Of a stretch of DNA of 5,841 bases, positions 5,376-5,841 are shown in pieces; position 1 is the stretch's first letter, and each line of letters begins with the position of its first letter. Position numbers and translations under genes: made by a program. Under the pieces are notes generated by a model. That model was given only the letters and a program-made list of their open reading frames with translations. It made no database searches and had not been told where the DNA came from. The DNA lies in NCBI GenBank assembly GCA_025449515.1, contig JANWJI010000117.1, positions 1 to 5,841 on the forward strand, in the 5' to 3' direction. The stretch is from Nitrososphaeraceae archaeon. GTDB taxonomy: Archaea; Thermoproteota; Nitrososphaeria; Nitrososphaerales; Nitrososphaeraceae.

Positions 5376-5841
5376 TTATGCAATAGGTGCTTTCGCTGGC
5401 TGTAATGTGGTAAGACCTGATGAACTAAATGATTTAATCATCTTTTGAAAAATCGGCATATATGTCTCAGATGTACCGACATTAGCTAAGAGCATAATGG
5501 CTTCAGTACCTTTCAATGACCAAATTTCCGTTGTAGTGATCGGTAGTATGTTATCCGTATGTGTAAATTCTATCTTATAAAGTGGTGAACCCGTTGAAGT
5601 TATAAAAGGACCAGAACTTATTAGATGAATATCCGGATACTGGGATTCAAATGCTGAAATCCTTGTATTACCAGAATTGCTTAAGGATGTATTATGAGGA
5701 GATAATCTGGTAACAGCGATCATTACATTCGCTAATACTCCTGAATCGTGTCTTGTTGTAGATACAAAACCAACAATAAAATTCTTATCAAACTGTATTT
5801 TTTCCCAATCTGAGGGATATTGAATCTTTATCCCATAAACA
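5376..5841 (-). CDS. PsbP-like extracellular protein (N-terminus outside the window)
   Basis: The frame is open from the right edge (first full codon at 5840) to TAA at 5376-5378, giving the last 154 residues. An internal Met at 5723 is not the start, because the coding frame continues upstream with good family sequence. The visible part opens with YGIKIQYPSDWEKIQ, the signature opening of PsbP/Mog1-like domains in Nitrososphaeria surface proteins. It continues through GPLYKIEFTHT-like strand patterns (actual GSPLYKIEFTHTD) and TEIWSLKGTEAIMLLA, and closes with YMPIFQKMIKSFS, the amphipathic helix that usually ends the domain. About 20 further residues follow. A signal peptide or anchor should lie beyond the window. 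Its role is not known; such domains are thought to bind ligands or partners at the cell surface. It is the second member of this fold in the window. Confidence 0.85.
   Translation of the reverse strand, partial: VYGIKIQYPSDWEKIQFDKNFIVGFVSTTRHDSGVLANVMIAVTRLSPHNTSLSNSGNTRISAFESQYPDIHLISSGPFITSTGSPLYKIEFTHTDNILPITTTEIWSLKGTEAIMLLANVGTSETYMPIFQKMIKSFSSSGLTTLQPAKAPIA

Overview
The window looks like AT-rich chromosomal DNA from an archaeon, most likely an ammonia-oxidising archaeon of the class Nitrososphaeria (a Nitrososphaera or Nitrosocosmicus type). The signs are an AGGTGAT ribosome site matching the usual archaeal 16S tail, TATA-box-like promoters, a regulator with two winged helices, and two secreted PsbP-like domains, one with the 'YGIKIQYPSDWEK' signature that is common in that group. 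This placement is inferred from sequence style, not from a marker gene.

Left edge (1-351): the last 24 codons of a rightward gene, then about 270 bases with no convincing gene. Leftward cluster (352-3495, minus strand, read from right to left): a membrane-anchored PsbP-like protein (2764-3495), a two-helix membrane protein with an acidic cytoplasmic tail (2407-2727), a DrrA/NatA-type ABC ATPase (1280-2410), a 50-residue single-helix protein (1097-1249), and a membrane protein with a beta-rich extracellular domain between two helices (352-1095). Gaps are short. One junction is an ATGA overlap and another has a stop codon one base before the next start, so this is almost certainly one operon. 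It reads as an ABC export or envelope-remodelling unit, but no ordinary six-helix permease is encoded in it.

Middle (3496-4118): about 620 bases without a convincing gene. It separates the leftward operon from a rightward pair and holds two clean inverted repeats, TATA-like elements and a short ribosome-site-led reading frame. Rightward pair (4119-5208): a regulator with two winged helix-turn-helix domains, overlapping by 11 bases a small exported or membrane protein with three helices after its signal segment. This layout suggests a membrane-linked regulatory pair.

Right edge (5209-5841): a short convergent gap, then the C-terminal part of a second PsbP-like protein on the minus strand, running off the window.

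The most noteworthy points are the ABC operon with several tiny membrane proteins in place of a permease, the 50-residue gene hidden in what would otherwise pass for a gap, and the co-translated regulator and membrane-protein pair next to it. No RNA gene, CRISPR array, insertion sequence or transposase was seen.
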